Below are positions 1 through 9,049 of a stretch of 64,000 nt of DNA, piece by piece. Positions within the stretch are counted from its first letter, which is position 1, and every line of letters begins with the position of its first letter. A program made the translations under genes and the position numbers. The DNA is from Owenweeksia sp965214115 (GTDB taxonomy: Bacteria; Bacteroidota; Bacteroidia; Flavobacteriales; Schleiferiaceae): positions 496,001 to 560,000 of the forward strand of contig CBDCAU010000003.1 of assembly GCA_965214115.1 (NCBI GenBank). The letters run 5' to 3'. The notes under the pieces were generated by a model. That model did no database searches. It was not told the origin of the DNA and was given only the letters and a program-made list of their open reading frames with translations.

Positions 1-2
1 CC

Positions 3-2435
3 AACGCGGCCCTGCAAGTGTGGGACGTTACCGATCACAACGACATTAAGGAAATGCCAGTTTCCGTGCAAAACGGAACGGCCACTTTCGCTGCCGATGC
101 TTCCTCTTTAAAGGAATACGCCGCCTTTTCGGGATCCAACTTGCCGGAGCCTTCTTTTGACAAAAAAACCGCCAACCAAGACCTGCACGGAATGGCGGCC
201 ACCGAAATGCTGATCGTGGCGCACCCCAACTTCTTGTCGGCGGCGCAGCGGCTGGCGGATTTCCACATCCGCAACGATGAAATCCCCACGGAGGTGGTGA
301 CGACTACCCAAGTGTTCAACGAGTTTGGCAGCGGCGGGCAAGACATTGCGGCCATCCGCGACTTTGCCAAGCTGATGTATGAAAAAGGCCAAGCCGCCAA
401 CCGCCCGCTCAATTATTTGCTCCTTTTCGGGGATGCTTCTTATGATTACAAAGACCGTATTGCCAACAATGACAATTTTGTGCCTATCTGGGAATCTGAA
501 TATTCGTTGAACCTGAACGGCTCTTTCGTTACGGATGATTTTTATGGATTGCTGGACGCGGATGAAGGCGGCAACGGCAACATCCGCAGTTTGATAGGTC
601 AAAGCTTAGATGTCTCGGTGGGTCGTATCCCTTGTAAAAATTCTAATGAAGCGGGCAACTATGTAGATAAGGTCATTCATTATGTAACGGGGAAAAACCG
701 TTTTGGCGATTGGCGCAATCAAATTATCTTGATGGCGGACGACGTGGATGATAACTGGGAAACGACTTTTGCGAGAAGTTCGGAAGAATTTACAAATATC
801 ATTGAAGAAGCTTCTGGCGCGTTCAATGTAGATAAAATCTATACCGATGCCTACCAACAAGTAAGTACCACGGGCGGCGAGAGCTACCCCGAAGCCAGCG
901 GCGATATGTTTCGCAAAGTGCAGCAGGGGGCGCTGATTACCAATTACATCGGGCACGGCGGTGAAATTGGCTTGTCCTCCGAAAAGCTGCTGAAACTTTC
1001 GGATGTGAACGGCTGGACAAATTTCGATGCTCTTTCTTTTTTCTTGACGATTACCTGCGAGTTTACCCGCGTGGACGATCCCAAGCGTGTTTCCGGCGGC
1101 GAGCAACTGCTGCTAAACCCCAACGGGGGCGCAATCGCACTTATTTCCACCACCCGCGTGGTAGGAGGGGCCGAGGCGATTGGATTGAACCGTAGCGTTT
1201 TCAGGACTGCCTTTGAACGGCCGGGTAATTTGCCCAAAACGTTCGGCCAAATCGTGACGGACGGAAAAAACCAAAATAACAATGGCGACGTCCACCTCAA
1301 ATTTTCCCTCTTCGGCGACCCCGCCGTGCGCTTGGCCACGCCTTATTATAATATGAACATCACGGAAGTAAACCAAAAGCCGCTGAGCCAAGGGGTGAGC
1401 GACACTTTGAAAGCCCTTTCCAAAGTGAAGATGCGCGGCGAGGTGCGGGATTTTTCCAACCGGAAGATGGGCAGTTTCAGCGGTATTGCGGATGTGACTG
1501 TGTATGACAAAGCCACGCAAAAAGAAACTTTGCAAAACGACAACCAAGGGCCTCCCATCAAATTCGACTTGCGCAACAATCTCATTTACAGAGGTAAAGT
1601 GGAGGTGAAAAGCGGCGAGTTTGCTTTTGAATTTTTGGTGCCCAAGGATATTTCGTACCAGTTCGGCAATGGTAAAATCAGTTTGTATTCCAACAATGGC
1701 GGCAGTTTTGACGCGGCCGGTTTTATGGATACGATTATCGTGGGCGGCTTCAATCCCAATCCGCCCAAAGATGACGCCGGGCCGACCGTGCAGCTTTTTA
1801 TGAACGATGAAACTTTCGTACGCGGCGGCATCACCGACCAAGACCCCGAGCTGTACGCGGTTTTGGCGGATTCGTCCGGCATCAATACCGTGGGCAGCAG
1901 CATCGGCCACGATCTGGTGGCGATTCTCGATGATGATCCCAACAAAACTTTCGTGGTAAACGAATATTACGAAGCCGAACTGAATTCCTATCAAACAGGA
2001 AAAGTGCGCTACCCATTTTACGATTTGGAAGAAGGTCAGCATACTTTGAAGATGAAAGTATTTGACGTACACAACAATTTCTCGCAAGCCGAAACCGAGT
2101 TTATCGTGGCGGAAAGTGCCGAACTGGCGCTGGAGCGGGTGCTGAATTATCCCAACCCGTTCACCAATTACACCGAGTTCCACTTTGAACACAACCGCGC
2201 GGGGCAGCCGCTGGACGTGCAGGTGCAGGTGTTCACCGTGTCGGGCAAATTGGTGAAAACCATCAACCGCACGGTGGTAAGTTCGGGCAACCGCGTGAAT
2301 GACATTACCTGGAACGGGCTGGATGACTACGGCGATAAAATCGGCAAGGGCGTTTACGTGTACCGCGTCAAAGTGCGCGCGCAACTGGACAATTCGCAGG
2401 CCGACAAATACGAGAAGCTGGTCATCTTGCGTTAA
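3..2435 (+). CDS. porU: Type IX secretion sortase PorU, C-terminal part (5' end outside window)
   Basis: Gingipain-like (peptidase C25 family) sortase of the type IX secretion system. In the family it removes the C-terminal sorting domain of exported proteins at the cell surface and attaches them to A-LPS. The reading frame is open from base 3 with no stop, so the gene continues upstream; the GTG at 18 is not a convincing start. About 810 residues are present. The catalytic His lies in GHGGE (codon at 954) and the catalytic Cys in TCEF (codon at 1056). The C-terminal 90 residues form a beta-sandwich with YPNPF and KGVYVYRVKV, as in gliding-motility sorting-like domains. porV follows after about 50 bases, the usual arrangement. 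Only the missing N-terminus is uncertain. Confidence 0.93.
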   Translation, partial: NAALQVWDVTDHNDIKEMPVSVQNGTATFAADASSLKEYAAFSGSNLPEPSFDKKTANQDLHGMAATEMLIVAHPNFLSAAQRLADFHIRNDEIPTEVVTTTQVFNEFGSGGQDIAAIRDFAKLMYEKGQAANRPLNYLLLFGDASYDYKDRIANNDNFVPIWESEYSLNLNGSFVTDDFYGLLDADEGGNGNIRSLIGQSLDVSVGRIPCKNSNEAGNYVDKVIHYVTGKNRFGDWRNQIILMADDVDDNWETTFARSSEEFTNIIEEASGAFNVDKIYTDAYQQVSTTGGESYPEASGDMFRKVQQGALITNYIGHGGEIGLSSEKLLKLSDVNGWTNFDALSFFLTITCEFTRVDDPKRVSGGEQLLLNPNGGAIALISTTRVVGGAEAIGLNRSVFRTAFERPGNLPKTFGQIVTDGKNQNNNGDVHLKFSLFGDPAVRLATPYYNMNITEVNQKPLSQGVSDTLKALSKVKMRGEVRDFSNRKMGSFSGIADVTVYDKATQKETLQNDNQGPPIKFDLRNNLIYRGKVEVKSGEFAFEFLVPKDISYQFGNGKISLYSNNGGSFDAAGFMDTIIVGGFNPNPPKDDAGPTVQLFMNDETFVRGGITDQDPELYAVLADSSGINTVGSSIGHDLVAILDDDPNKTFVVNEYYEAELNSYQTGKVRYPFYDLEEGQHTLKMKVFDVHNNFSQAETEFIVAESAELALERVLNYPNPFTNYTEFHFEHNRAGQPLDVQVQVFTVSGKLVKTINRTVVSSGNRVNDITWNGLDDYGDKIGKGVYVYRVKVRAQLDNSQADKYEKLVILR

Positions 2436-2460
2436 GCCCGTCTTGCTACCATATAAAAAC

Positions 2461-2468
2461 TAATTTTG
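2461..2468 (+). promoter_or_regulatory. Candidate -7 promoter element before porV
   Basis: TAATTTTG matches the Bacteroidota -7 consensus TAnnTTTG and lies 22 bases before the porV ATG. No clear -33 TTG sits at 19 bases, so porV may also be read through from porU. Inference from motif only. Confidence 0.35.
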
Positions 2469-2489
2469 CACCCCAATTCAAGTTCACGG

Positions 2490-3737
2490 ATGAAAAAATT
2501 ACTCGGCCTCGCTACGTTTTCTTTGGCCTTTTCAGGAATGGCTTTCGGACAAAACAACGTAATCCGTCCCGACAGTCCCATTTACGATGATTACGTGGGC
2601 GATTTGCGCCCCATCACCACGGCGGTTCCCATTATTTCCGTTTCGCCAGATTCCCGCGCGGGCGGTATGGGCGACGTGGGCGTGGCCTCCGACCCTGACG
2701 GCGCTTCCCTCTATTGGAACCCCGCCAAGCTGGCCTTTCTCGATCGTGGCAGCTCCCTCTCGCTTTCCTACACGCCGTGGCTCAACAAATTGGTGAACGA
2801 CATCAATCTGGCCTACGTTTCCTACACTTTCAAACCGGCCGAAAACCAAGGCGGCGGCATCGCGATGCGCTATTTTTCGCTGGGCGAAATCAACTTCCGC
2901 GACGAGGGCAACCAAGACCAGGGGACGGGTCAGCCCTACGAACTGGCCGTGAATGGAGCCTACGCTCTGAAACTGAACGAGCAAATGTCTTTGGCGGTGG
3001 GCTTGCGCTGGATTTTCAGTGATTTGCTGAACGGCATCGGGCAAACCAATTCGGGGATTGACGGCACGCCGGGCCAGTCCTTTGCCGCCGACGTGGGCTA
3101 TTATTTTGAAAGCCGCGAGTTCAATATGTCCGAAGGCCGCAAACAGTCTTTCGCCTTGGGCGCAAATATTTCCAACGTGGGCGCCAAGATCACCTATGGC
3201 AACGAGGCCGATGACGATTTTATCCCTACCAATTTGCGGTTGGGCGGCGCTTATAAATTGCGTTTTGACGAGTTCAACCGCTTGGCATTTATGTTGGATT
3301 TCAACAAGTTGCTGGTGCCCACCCCGCCCGTGCGCGAGGGCGAACCAAACTTTCCCCAAGACCAAAACGGCAATGGCGTGAATGATGAAATCCTCTTTGG
3401 GCAGGATGACGATGTGAACGCTTTTCAGGGCATCTTCCAAAGTTTTGGCGACGCGCCCGGTGGTGCCAGCGAGGAATTGGAAGAAGTGGTCATCAACGCT
3501 GGCGCGGAATTTTGGTACGACGAGCGATTTGCGGTGCGCGGCGGCTATCAATATGAAGACAACCAGAAAGGCGGGCGGCAGTATTTTACCTTGGGATTGG
3601 GCGTCAAGTTCAATGTTTTCGGGTTGGATTTCGCCTATTTGATTCCAGCCTCCGCCACGGTGCGCAGCCCTTTGGAAAACACCTTGCGCTTCACGCTGCA
3701 CTTTGATTTTCAGAATTTTGCCGAGCAAGATCAATAA
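2490..3737 (+). CDS. porV: Type IX secretion outer-membrane protein PorV
   Basis: PorV (LptO) is the outer-membrane beta-barrel that takes T9SS cargo from the translocon to the PorU sortase. The protein is about 415 residues and begins with a signal peptide (MKKLLGLATFSLAFSGMAFG, then QNN). The mature part has the PorV-type start with SPDSRAGGMGDVG and alternating amphipathic strands, and ends in an aromatic-rich strand typical of outer-membrane barrels (LRFTLHFDFQNF). I chose the ATG at 2490, which gives a clean signal peptide; the TTG at 2466 would add eight hydrophilic residues. It follows porU directly on the same strand. Confidence 0.93.
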   Translation: MKKLLGLATFSLAFSGMAFGQNNVIRPDSPIYDDYVGDLRPITTAVPIISVSPDSRAGGMGDVGVASDPDGASLYWNPAKLAFLDRGSSLSLSYTPWLNKLVNDINLAYVSYTFKPAENQGGGIAMRYFSLGEINFRDEGNQDQGTGQPYELAVNGAYALKLNEQMSLAVGLRWIFSDLLNGIGQTNSGIDGTPGQSFAADVGYYFESREFNMSEGRKQSFALGANISNVGAKITYGNEADDDFIPTNLRLGGAYKLRFDEFNRLAFMLDFNKLLVPTPPVREGEPNFPQDQNGNGVNDEILFGQDDDVNAFQGIFQSFGDAPGGASEELEEVVINAGAEFWYDERFAVRGGYQYEDNQKGGRQYFTLGLGVKFNVFGLDFAYLIPASATVRSPLENTLRFTLHFDFQNFAEQDQ

Positions 3738-3751
3738 AGCTGTTCGCATTT

Positions 3752-3890
3752 AAAAAGCCCCCTAAATCCCCTACCGTGTGCTGTATCGGCAACGATGCAC
3801 GGCAAAGGGGGACTTGAGCTACACGAACTGCTAATTACATACGCTATTCACGAGTCTAAACCCCCTTTAGGGGATTGGGGGCTTAAAAAA
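3752..3890. repeat. Dispersed palindrome-bounded repeat, family C, copy 1
   Basis: The ends are inverted relatives of AGCCCCC(A/T)AATCCCC and GGGGATTGGGGGCTT. Inside the left arm is a palindrome built on TGCATCGTTGCCGATACGGCA-like sequence (here in reverse, 3773-3803). The inner block ends GAGTCTAAACCCCC. Related copies lie at 8811, 13821 and 43266. It separates porV from the cytidine deaminase and holds no convincing gene. Confidence 0.7.
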
Positions 3891-3896
3891 CTTCCA

Positions 3897-4376
3897 ATGC
3901 AAAAAATCTCCCGCCCCACCGAACTCTTCCATCTCGATTTTTCAGAACTTTCATCTGAATATTTAAAACTTTCCGAAAAAGCGCGCGAAGCCCTTTCCCA
4001 ATCTTATTCGCCCTACAGCCAATTCCCCGTGGGGGCGGCCTTGCTTTTTGAGGATGGTGAGATTTTGTTGGGGAGCAATCAAGAAAACGCCGCCTACCCC
4101 AGTGGCCTCTGCGCTGAGCGGACGGTACTTTTCTACGCCGGCAGCAATTTTCCCGATAAAAAAATAAAGGCCATCGCCGTGGCGGTGGGCAAAGCGTCGG
4201 ACAATTTTCCCTTTCCCTGCGGCGGTTGCTTGCAGGCGCTTTCCGAATACGAGCACAAACAAACTTCGCCGATGGACGTTTTGCTCGTGCATCCCACTAA
4301 AGATGAAATATTGCAGAGCGCGGGGCTGAAAAATTTGCTGCCGTTTGCTTTTGACAAGAGCCAGTTGGGGATGTAG
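3897..4376 (+). CDS. cdd: Cytidine deaminase
   Basis: Deaminates cytidine or deoxycytidine to uridine in pyrimidine salvage; cytosolic and zinc-dependent. The 159-residue protein has the complete family signature: CAE (Cys72, catalytic Glu74) and PCGGC (Cys108, Cys111), plus the N-terminal YSPYSQFPVGAAL substrate-binding segment. The length is a little above the usual 130-150 because of an N-terminal helix. I start at the ATG at 3897; an in-frame ATG at 3795 would translate the upstream palindromic repeat and is rejected. As I remember it, a cdd gene often follows porV in Bacteroidota, so the neighbourhood looks conserved rather than functional. Confidence 0.93.
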   Translation: MQKISRPTELFHLDFSELSSEYLKLSEKAREALSQSYSPYSQFPVGAALLFEDGEILLGSNQENAAYPSGLCAERTVLFYAGSNFPDKKIKAIAVAVGKASDNFPFPCGGCLQALSEYEHKQTSPMDVLLVHPTKDEILQSAGLKNLLPFAFDKSQLGM

Positions 4377-4429
4377 CGCGAAGAAGCAGTTTGGAAAATA
4401 GATTACAAAAATTTGTCTCGCTGCTTTCA

Positions 4430-4562
4430 GATTAACGATGCCAGAGGCATCGCATATTTGTAGGAAAACCAAACGCTCTGTAATGCGACCCCGAAGGGGT
4501 CGAACCACCGCGCCCCGTGTTTTCTACAAATATTTGAACCCTATGGGTTCAGAATAATCGCT
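4430..4562. repeat. Cluster of short palindromes
   Basis: Contains GATGCCAGAGGCATC, GCGACCCCGAAGGGGTCG and GAACCCTATGGGTTC, each a small hairpin, with inverted TTTGTAGGAAAA and TTTTCTACAAA outside the middle hairpin. Such arrays are common between genes in Bacteroidota. No gene is seen here. Confidence 0.6.
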
Positions 4563-4609
4563 TTTTGGGTTTGAAATGCGTGAAGAAAATTTCTTTGATT
4601 TTAACTAAA

Positions 4610-4948
4610 ATGAAAAATTCCTATATCGGTTTGATAATGTTGGCTATGCTTACCACAATGTCATCTTGTAAAAAAGACGATGAATCAACTATTTTTCATT
4701 GGGATGAGACGATGTGTGCCGACCCTTGGATTCAAGATAGTGCCGACACCGAAGAAAAAAGAAAAGAATCGATAGAGGATTATTTAGCCGAACAAAAGGT
4801 GGATGTTGAGGATATTGAGTTTGAATTTGACGCATCGAAAGAAGAATTCTGCGAGGCCTGCAATTGCAAGACTGGAAGGGTTATCATCGTGGATGTACCA
4901 AAGTCGGATAGGCGAAAAATGCAAAGGCTAAATTTTTATCAAAAATAA
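4610..4948 (+). CDS. Small hypothetical lipoprotein
   Basis: I do not recognise the family. The 112-residue product starts with MKNSYIGLIMLAMLTTMSSC, a signal peptide with a lipobox-like TMSSC followed by KKDDE, the usual form of a Bacteroidota lipoprotein. The mature part is acidic, with a predicted helical stretch (EEKRKESIEDYLAEQKV) and a CEACNC cluster near residue 90. That cluster could form disulfides or bind metal, which is inference. The ATG at 4610 is chosen over an upstream TTG at 4565 because it places the signal peptide at the N-terminus. Confidence 0.7.
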   Translation: MKNSYIGLIMLAMLTTMSSCKKDDESTIFHWDETMCADPWIQDSADTEEKRKESIEDYLAEQKVDVEDIEFEFDASKEEFCEACNCKTGRVIIVDVPKSDRRKMQRLNFYQK

Positions 4949-5012
4949 AAACCTATCTGAAAAAACATTTTCTGAGACGTTATTTCTTTAGCCAAGCCAG
5001 TTTTGCATTATT

Positions 5013-5020
5013 ACATTTGC
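5013..5020 (+). promoter_or_regulatory. Candidate -7 promoter element before pdhA
   Basis: TACATTTG matches TAnnTTTG exactly and lies 24 bases before the ATG at 5045, a normal distance for Bacteroidota. No clear -33 box is seen at 19 bases. Confidence 0.4.
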
Positions 5021-5044
5021 TCCTCTTTTTATAAAAAAACATTG

Positions 5045-6046
5045 ATGGCCAAAAAGAAAAAAATCACCAAGGCAGTTTATCTGAAATGGTACGAGGATAT
5101 GCTGTTTTGGCGCAAGTTTGAAGACAAGGCATCGGCACTTTACATCCAACAAAAAATCCGTGGCTTCCTGCATTTATATAATGGTCAGGAGGCCGTTTTG
5201 GCGGGGTCGCTTTTCGCGATGGAAGAGGGCGACAAGATGATAACCGCCTACCGAAACCACGTGCAGCCCATCGGCCTCGGCGTGGACGCCAAGAAAATTA
5301 TGGCCGAGCTGTTCGGCAAAAAAACCGGCACCAGCAACGGCAAGGGCGGCTCGATGCATATGTTTTCTAAAGAGCACAATTTCTTCGGCGGGCACGGCAT
5401 CGTGGGTGGGCAGATTCCGCTGGGGGCGGGCATCGCTTTCGCCGACCGGTACAACGAAAAACCGCACGTCACGCTTTGCTATATGGGAGACGGCGCGGTG
5501 CGGCAAGGCGCGTTCCACGAGACGATGAACTTGGCGATGCTGTGGAAATTACCGGTGGTTTTTGTGATAGAAAACAACGGCTACGCGATGGGCACTTCCG
5601 TGAAACGGACGGCCAACCACGAAGATATTTGGAAGCTCGGCCTCGGCTACGAAATGCCCTGCGCGCCCGTGGAGGGGATGGATCCGACCACGGTTTACAA
5701 CGCGATGCACGAGGCGGTGGAACGCGCCCGCAGCGGCGACGGCCCAACTCTTCTGGAGGTGCGCACCTACCGCTACAAAGGCCACTCGATGAGCGACGCC
5801 CAGCACTACCGCACCAAAGACGAGGTGAAGCAATACCAAGAGCGCGATCCGATTACGCTGGTGGAAAACATCATCAAAGAAAAAAAATACGCCAGCGAAG
5901 ACGAGCTGGAGGAAATCAAGGAGCGCGTGAAGGAACAGGTGCAGGAATGCGTGGATTTTGCCGAGGAATCGGACTTTCCCGAAGCGGAAGATTTGTACAA
6001 AAATGTTTATAAGGAGGAGTATCCTTTTATTGAGAAAACTTCATAG
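5045..6046 (+). CDS. pdhA: Pyruvate dehydrogenase E1 component, alpha subunit
   Basis: Thiamine-diphosphate E1-alpha of the pyruvate dehydrogenase complex; with E1-beta it decarboxylates pyruvate and passes acetyl to the E2 lipoyl arm. The protein is 333 residues, typical of the short E1-alpha class. The ThDP motif is visible as GDGAVRQGAFHE through to VIENNGYAM, and the substrate-proximal HGIVGGQIPLGAG segment is present. The phosphorylation-loop region YRYKGHSMSDAQHYRTKDEV is intact. Start at ATG 5045; an upstream TTG frame is ignored. The E2 gene follows after a 230-base repeat region, but no E1-beta gene lies between or near, so it must be encoded elsewhere. Confidence 0.93.
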   Translation: MAKKKKITKAVYLKWYEDMLFWRKFEDKASALYIQQKIRGFLHLYNGQEAVLAGSLFAMEEGDKMITAYRNHVQPIGLGVDAKKIMAELFGKKTGTSNGKGGSMHMFSKEHNFFGGHGIVGGQIPLGAGIAFADRYNEKPHVTLCYMGDGAVRQGAFHETMNLAMLWKLPVVFVIENNGYAMGTSVKRTANHEDIWKLGLGYEMPCAPVEGMDPTTVYNAMHEAVERARSGDGPTLLEVRTYRYKGHSMSDAQHYRTKDEVKQYQERDPITLVENIIKEKKYASEDELEEIKERVKEQVQECVDFAEESDFPEAEDLYKNVYKEEYPFIEKTS

Positions 6047-6059
6047 TGCTTTTTGCATT

Positions 6060-6195
6060 ATAGGTATTGCGCCGTCGCTTTAGCGCGGCGATTTGAAGGA
6101 CCGAACCTCTACTTTTGGGCGCTTTAGCGCAAATAAAATTAGGCTAAAGCCAATGATGTGAACTTAAATAAAGCAACCGAGCTAAAGCTGCGGTT
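6060..6195. repeat. Dispersed palindrome array, family B, copy 1 (reverse orientation, divergent)
   Basis: Carries GCGCCGTCGCTTTAGCGCGGCG, GGGCGCTTTAGCGC, TTAGGCTAAAGCC and AGCTAAAGCTGCGG. These are reverse-strand relatives of the GCTAAAGC-centred hairpins at 9050, 13703 and 40897. It fills the gap between the E1-alpha and E2 genes; no gene seen. Confidence 0.6.
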
Positions 6196-6276
6196 CAATA
6201 CCAAAAGCACGATTTTCTGAAAGACATTCAGACCGCATAAAATCTCCCAATAATCTCATAAACAACATTTTACAAA

Positions 6277-7761
6277 ATGGCCGAAGTAGTAAAAATGCCC
6301 CGCCTGAGCGACACGATGGAAGAAGGCACCGTGGCGAAATGGCACAAAAAGAAAGGCGATAAAGTAGAGGAAGGCGACCTGCTCGCGGAAATCGAGACCG
6401 ACAAGGCGACGATGGATTTCGAGGCGTTCCAAGAAGGGACGCTATTATATATAGGCGTGGACGAGGGCGAAACGGCGGCGGTGGAATCGGTGCTTTGCAT
6501 CTTGGGCGAGGAAGGGGAGGATATTGAGGATTTGAAATCAGGAGACAGTGGGCAGGAGTCAGAAGGCAGTGAGGAGGAGGAGTCGGGAGATGAGGATTCG
6601 GATGAGGAGGATTCTTCTGACGAGAAAAAGGAGAAGGGTGATGAAGATGATGATTCCGATGAAGAAGATTCGGACGAAAAGAAATCCAAAAAGAAAAAGG
6701 ACGAGGACGAAGACGAGGATTCGGATGAAGAAGAATCCGGTGAGAAAAAATCGAAAAAGAAAAAGGAGGAGGGAGACGAGGAAACGGGTGATGAAGATTC
6801 TGATGATTCGGAAGAGGATGAAGATTCCGAGGAGGATTCAAAAAAGAAAAAAGAAAAAGAAGAACGGCGGAAACAGGCAGGGGAGGAGGATGACGAAAAA
6901 TCCGTTTCCGATTCCGACTCCCGCATAAAAGCCTCCCCACTCGCCAAAAAACTGGCGAAGGAAAAAGGCATCGACATCAAAGACGTGGACGGCAGCGGCG
7001 ACGGCGGCCGCATCGTAAAAGAGGACATCGAAAATTACAAGCCGAAGAAAAAAGCTGCGAAATCTGCCGGCGCTCTCGAGGAGGATTACGAGGATATGAA
7101 CGTCTCGCAGATGCGGAAAACCATCGCGAAACGGCTGGCGGAATCGAAATACAACGCGCCGCATTTTTACCTGACCATCGAGATTGATATGGATGCCGCA
7201 TTCGCGGCACGGAAGCAAATCAATGAAATCGCGGCCTCGAAAATCAGTTTCAACGACATTGTGATAAAAGCCTGCGCCGCCGCGCTGAAACAGCACCCGC
7301 AGGTGAATAGCGAGTGGAAAGGCGACAAAATCCGCAAGCACAATTTGGTGCACATCGGCGTGGCCGTGGCGGTGGACGAGGGTTTGCTGGTGCCGGTCAT
7401 TAAAAACGCCGACCGGAAAGGCTTGGCGCAAATCAACGCCGAGGTGAAGGAGGCCGCCGAAAAAGCCCGCTCCAAAAAGTTGCAGCCCGACGAAATGGAA
7501 GGCGGCACTTTTGCCGTCAGCAATCTGGGGATGTTCGGCATCGAGGAATTTACGGCCATCATCAACCCGCCCAACAGTTGCATAATGGCGGTGGGCGCGA
7601 TGACGGAAAAAGCCGTGGTGAAAGACGGCCAAATAGTGGCCGGCAAGCGGATGAAAGTAACGATGAGCTGCGACCACCGCACCGTGGACGGCGCGACCGG
7701 CGCGAAGTTTTTGCAGACGTTTAAAATGATGATGGAAAATCCGCTGGGGATGGTGTTGTGA
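6277..7761 (+). CDS. pdhC: Pyruvate dehydrogenase E2, dihydrolipoamide acetyltransferase
   Basis: Core acetyltransferase of the pyruvate dehydrogenase complex, moving acetyl from lipoyl-Lys to CoA. Domain order over 494 residues: one lipoyl domain (1-80, lipoyl Lys43 in ETDKATMDF); a linker (about 81-216) made almost only of Glu, Asp, Ser and Lys; the E3/E1-binding domain (217-254, ASPLAKKLAKEKGID to GRIVKEDI); and the catalytic domain (270-494) with the active-site CDHRTVDG (His467, Asp471). Most E2 linkers are Ala/Pro-rich, so this one is unusual. Start at ATG 6277 because it gives a normal lipoyl-domain N-terminus. The 2-oxoglutarate E2 is less likely given pdhA next door. Confidence 0.93.
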   Translation: MAEVVKMPRLSDTMEEGTVAKWHKKKGDKVEEGDLLAEIETDKATMDFEAFQEGTLLYIGVDEGETAAVESVLCILGEEGEDIEDLKSGDSGQESEGSEEEESGDEDSDEEDSSDEKKEKGDEDDDSDEEDSDEKKSKKKKDEDEDEDSDEEESGEKKSKKKKEEGDEETGDEDSDDSEEDEDSEEDSKKKKEKEERRKQAGEEDDEKSVSDSDSRIKASPLAKKLAKEKGIDIKDVDGSGDGGRIVKEDIENYKPKKKAAKSAGALEEDYEDMNVSQMRKTIAKRLAESKYNAPHFYLTIEIDMDAAFAARKQINEIAASKISFNDIVIKACAAALKQHPQVNSEWKGDKIRKHNLVHIGVAVAVDEGLLVPVIKNADRKGLAQINAEVKEAAEKARSKKLQPDEMEGGTFAVSNLGMFGIEEFTAIINPPNSCIMAVGAMTEKAVVKDGQIVAGKRMKVTMSCDHRTVDGATGAKFLQTFKMMMENPLGMVL

Positions 7762-8100
7762 AAGCCCTGAAAGGGCGAAATACCTTAGCACGGGGCAACG
7801 CCCCGTGAAAAAATAACCCGTGTGATTTTGCGCCCTGAAAGGGCAGAAGCATAAATTCCTCCCCCGCCTCGTGCCTCGGCACCCCCTCAAAGAGGGGGAC
7901 AGGGCCGCCGCCTTGAATGTAAGTTATTGGAAGATTTCACCTTGAAACTCCGATTGAAACAACTGCTGCGCTGATCGCCAAAAAGTTGGTTCGGAGCGTT
8001 GTCCCCCTCCTTGGAGGGGGTGTCCCGCACGAGCGGGACGGGGGAGGGGCTTTAATATATCTTAAACTTTTCCAAAGTTTCAAACTTTGGAAAAGATTAC
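7762..8100. repeat. Intergenic repeat region with several palindromes
   Basis: No gene. Contains CCCTGAAAGGG twice, ACGGGGCAACGCCCCGT, and a CCCCCTC.../...GAGGGGG hairpin pair around 7900 and 8010. At 8067-8095 is a perfect palindrome with 14-base arms, CTTTTCCAAAGTTT-C-AAACTTTGGAAAAG, which recurs at 32684. Confidence 0.6.
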
Positions 8101-8115
8101 CATCAAAACATTTAG

Positions 8116-8802
8116 ATGAAAAACGTAATCATCACCGGCGCCTCCCAAGGCATCGGCCGTGCGCTTTCATTGGCTTTTGCCGAAAAGGGGCATTCCGTTC
8201 TGACGCTTTCGCGGAATTTAAAAAAACTGCAATCCTTACAAAAAGAAGCCGAAAATTTGGACGGCAAGATTTCCATTCTAAAAATGGACATCGCTAAAGA
8301 TTTAAGCTTAGAAAAAATCACCGCCGTTTTCCCAAAAATTGACATCTTAATAAATAACGCCGGAAAACTGGTGAACAAACCCTTCGAGGAAATTTCTGTA
8401 ACCGAGCTGCGCGAAGTGTATGAGACGAATGTTTTTGCGCCTTATGTAATGGTGCAAAAGCTGTTGCCGCATTTTTCTGAAAACGCACACCTTATTAATA
8501 TAGGCAGCGTGGGCGGCGTTACGGGCACGCAGAAATTCGCGGGGCTTTCGGCCTACAGTTCCAGCAAGGCGGCCTTTGGCACCTTGGCGGAATGTTGGCA
8601 GGCCGAGTTGGGCGGGCGGGGATTGGCCTTCAACACCTTGGCCCTCGGCGCGGTGCAGACGGAAATGTTGGAACAGGCTTTCCCCGATTACCAAGCGCCC
8701 GTTTCGCCGGAAGAGATGGCGGAATTTATTATGGAATTTGCGCTGAACGGGCATAAAACGGTGAGGGGGCAGGTGGTGAACGTGGCGCGGAGTAATCCGT
8801 AG
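8116..8802 (+). CDS. SDR family NAD(P)-dependent oxidoreductase
   Basis: Classical short-chain dehydrogenase/reductase of 228 residues. The Rossmann glycine motif TGASQGIGRA is at 8-17, NNAG at about 76-79, and the catalytic Ser-Tyr-Lys is seen as IGSVGG and YSSSK. The closest general type is the 3-ketoacyl-ACP-reductase-like SDR that uses NADPH (an Arg follows beta-2: SRN). The substrate cannot be read from sequence. The gene stands alone between two repeat regions, with ATG 8116 directly before a normal first beta strand. Confidence 0.85.
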   Translation: MKNVIITGASQGIGRALSLAFAEKGHSVLTLSRNLKKLQSLQKEAENLDGKISILKMDIAKDLSLEKITAVFPKIDILINNAGKLVNKPFEEISVTELREVYETNVFAPYVMVQKLLPHFSENAHLINIGSVGGVTGTQKFAGLSAYSSSKAAFGTLAECWQAELGGRGLAFNTLALGAVQTEMLEQAFPDYQAPVSPEEMAEFIMEFALNGHKTVRGQVVNVARSNP

Positions 8803-8810
8803 ATTTTTTG

Positions 8811-8990
8811 GCCCCCATTCCCCCAAAGGGGGTTGCTGCGGTGGAAAACGTTGTGTGAGAACCTCATATAGACAAGTTGTGGTTTTTCAAGTTCTCATTT
8901 TTTGAATAGCCTTTATCCACAATATGCCCAGTAGTCTAAACCCCCTTTGGGGGATTGGGGGCTAATAAAAGGTATCGCAAATTGCGATAC
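8811..8990. repeat. Family C repeat, copy 2 (inner block forward)
   Basis: The left end is GCCCCCATTCCCCCAAAGGGGG and the right end CCCCCTTTGGGGGATTGGGGGC, an inverted pair of arms about 100 bases apart. The inner block reads GGTGGAAAA ... TATCCACAATATGCCCAG ... AGTCTAAAC. The right flank TAATAAAAGGTATCGCAA then an AATTGCGATACC hairpin is shared with the copy at 13821, where the inner block is inverted. Confidence 0.65.
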
Positions 8991-9049
8991 CTTAGGATTA
9001 TCTTCCGCTTTCGAAATTTACTGAATTGAAAACCAGTAACATATAAATC

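Noticed and set aside
1113..2384. 423-codon minus-strand frame inside porU
   Set aside because: Antisense shadow of a GC-rich coding gene with His/Val-rich, non-protein-like composition.
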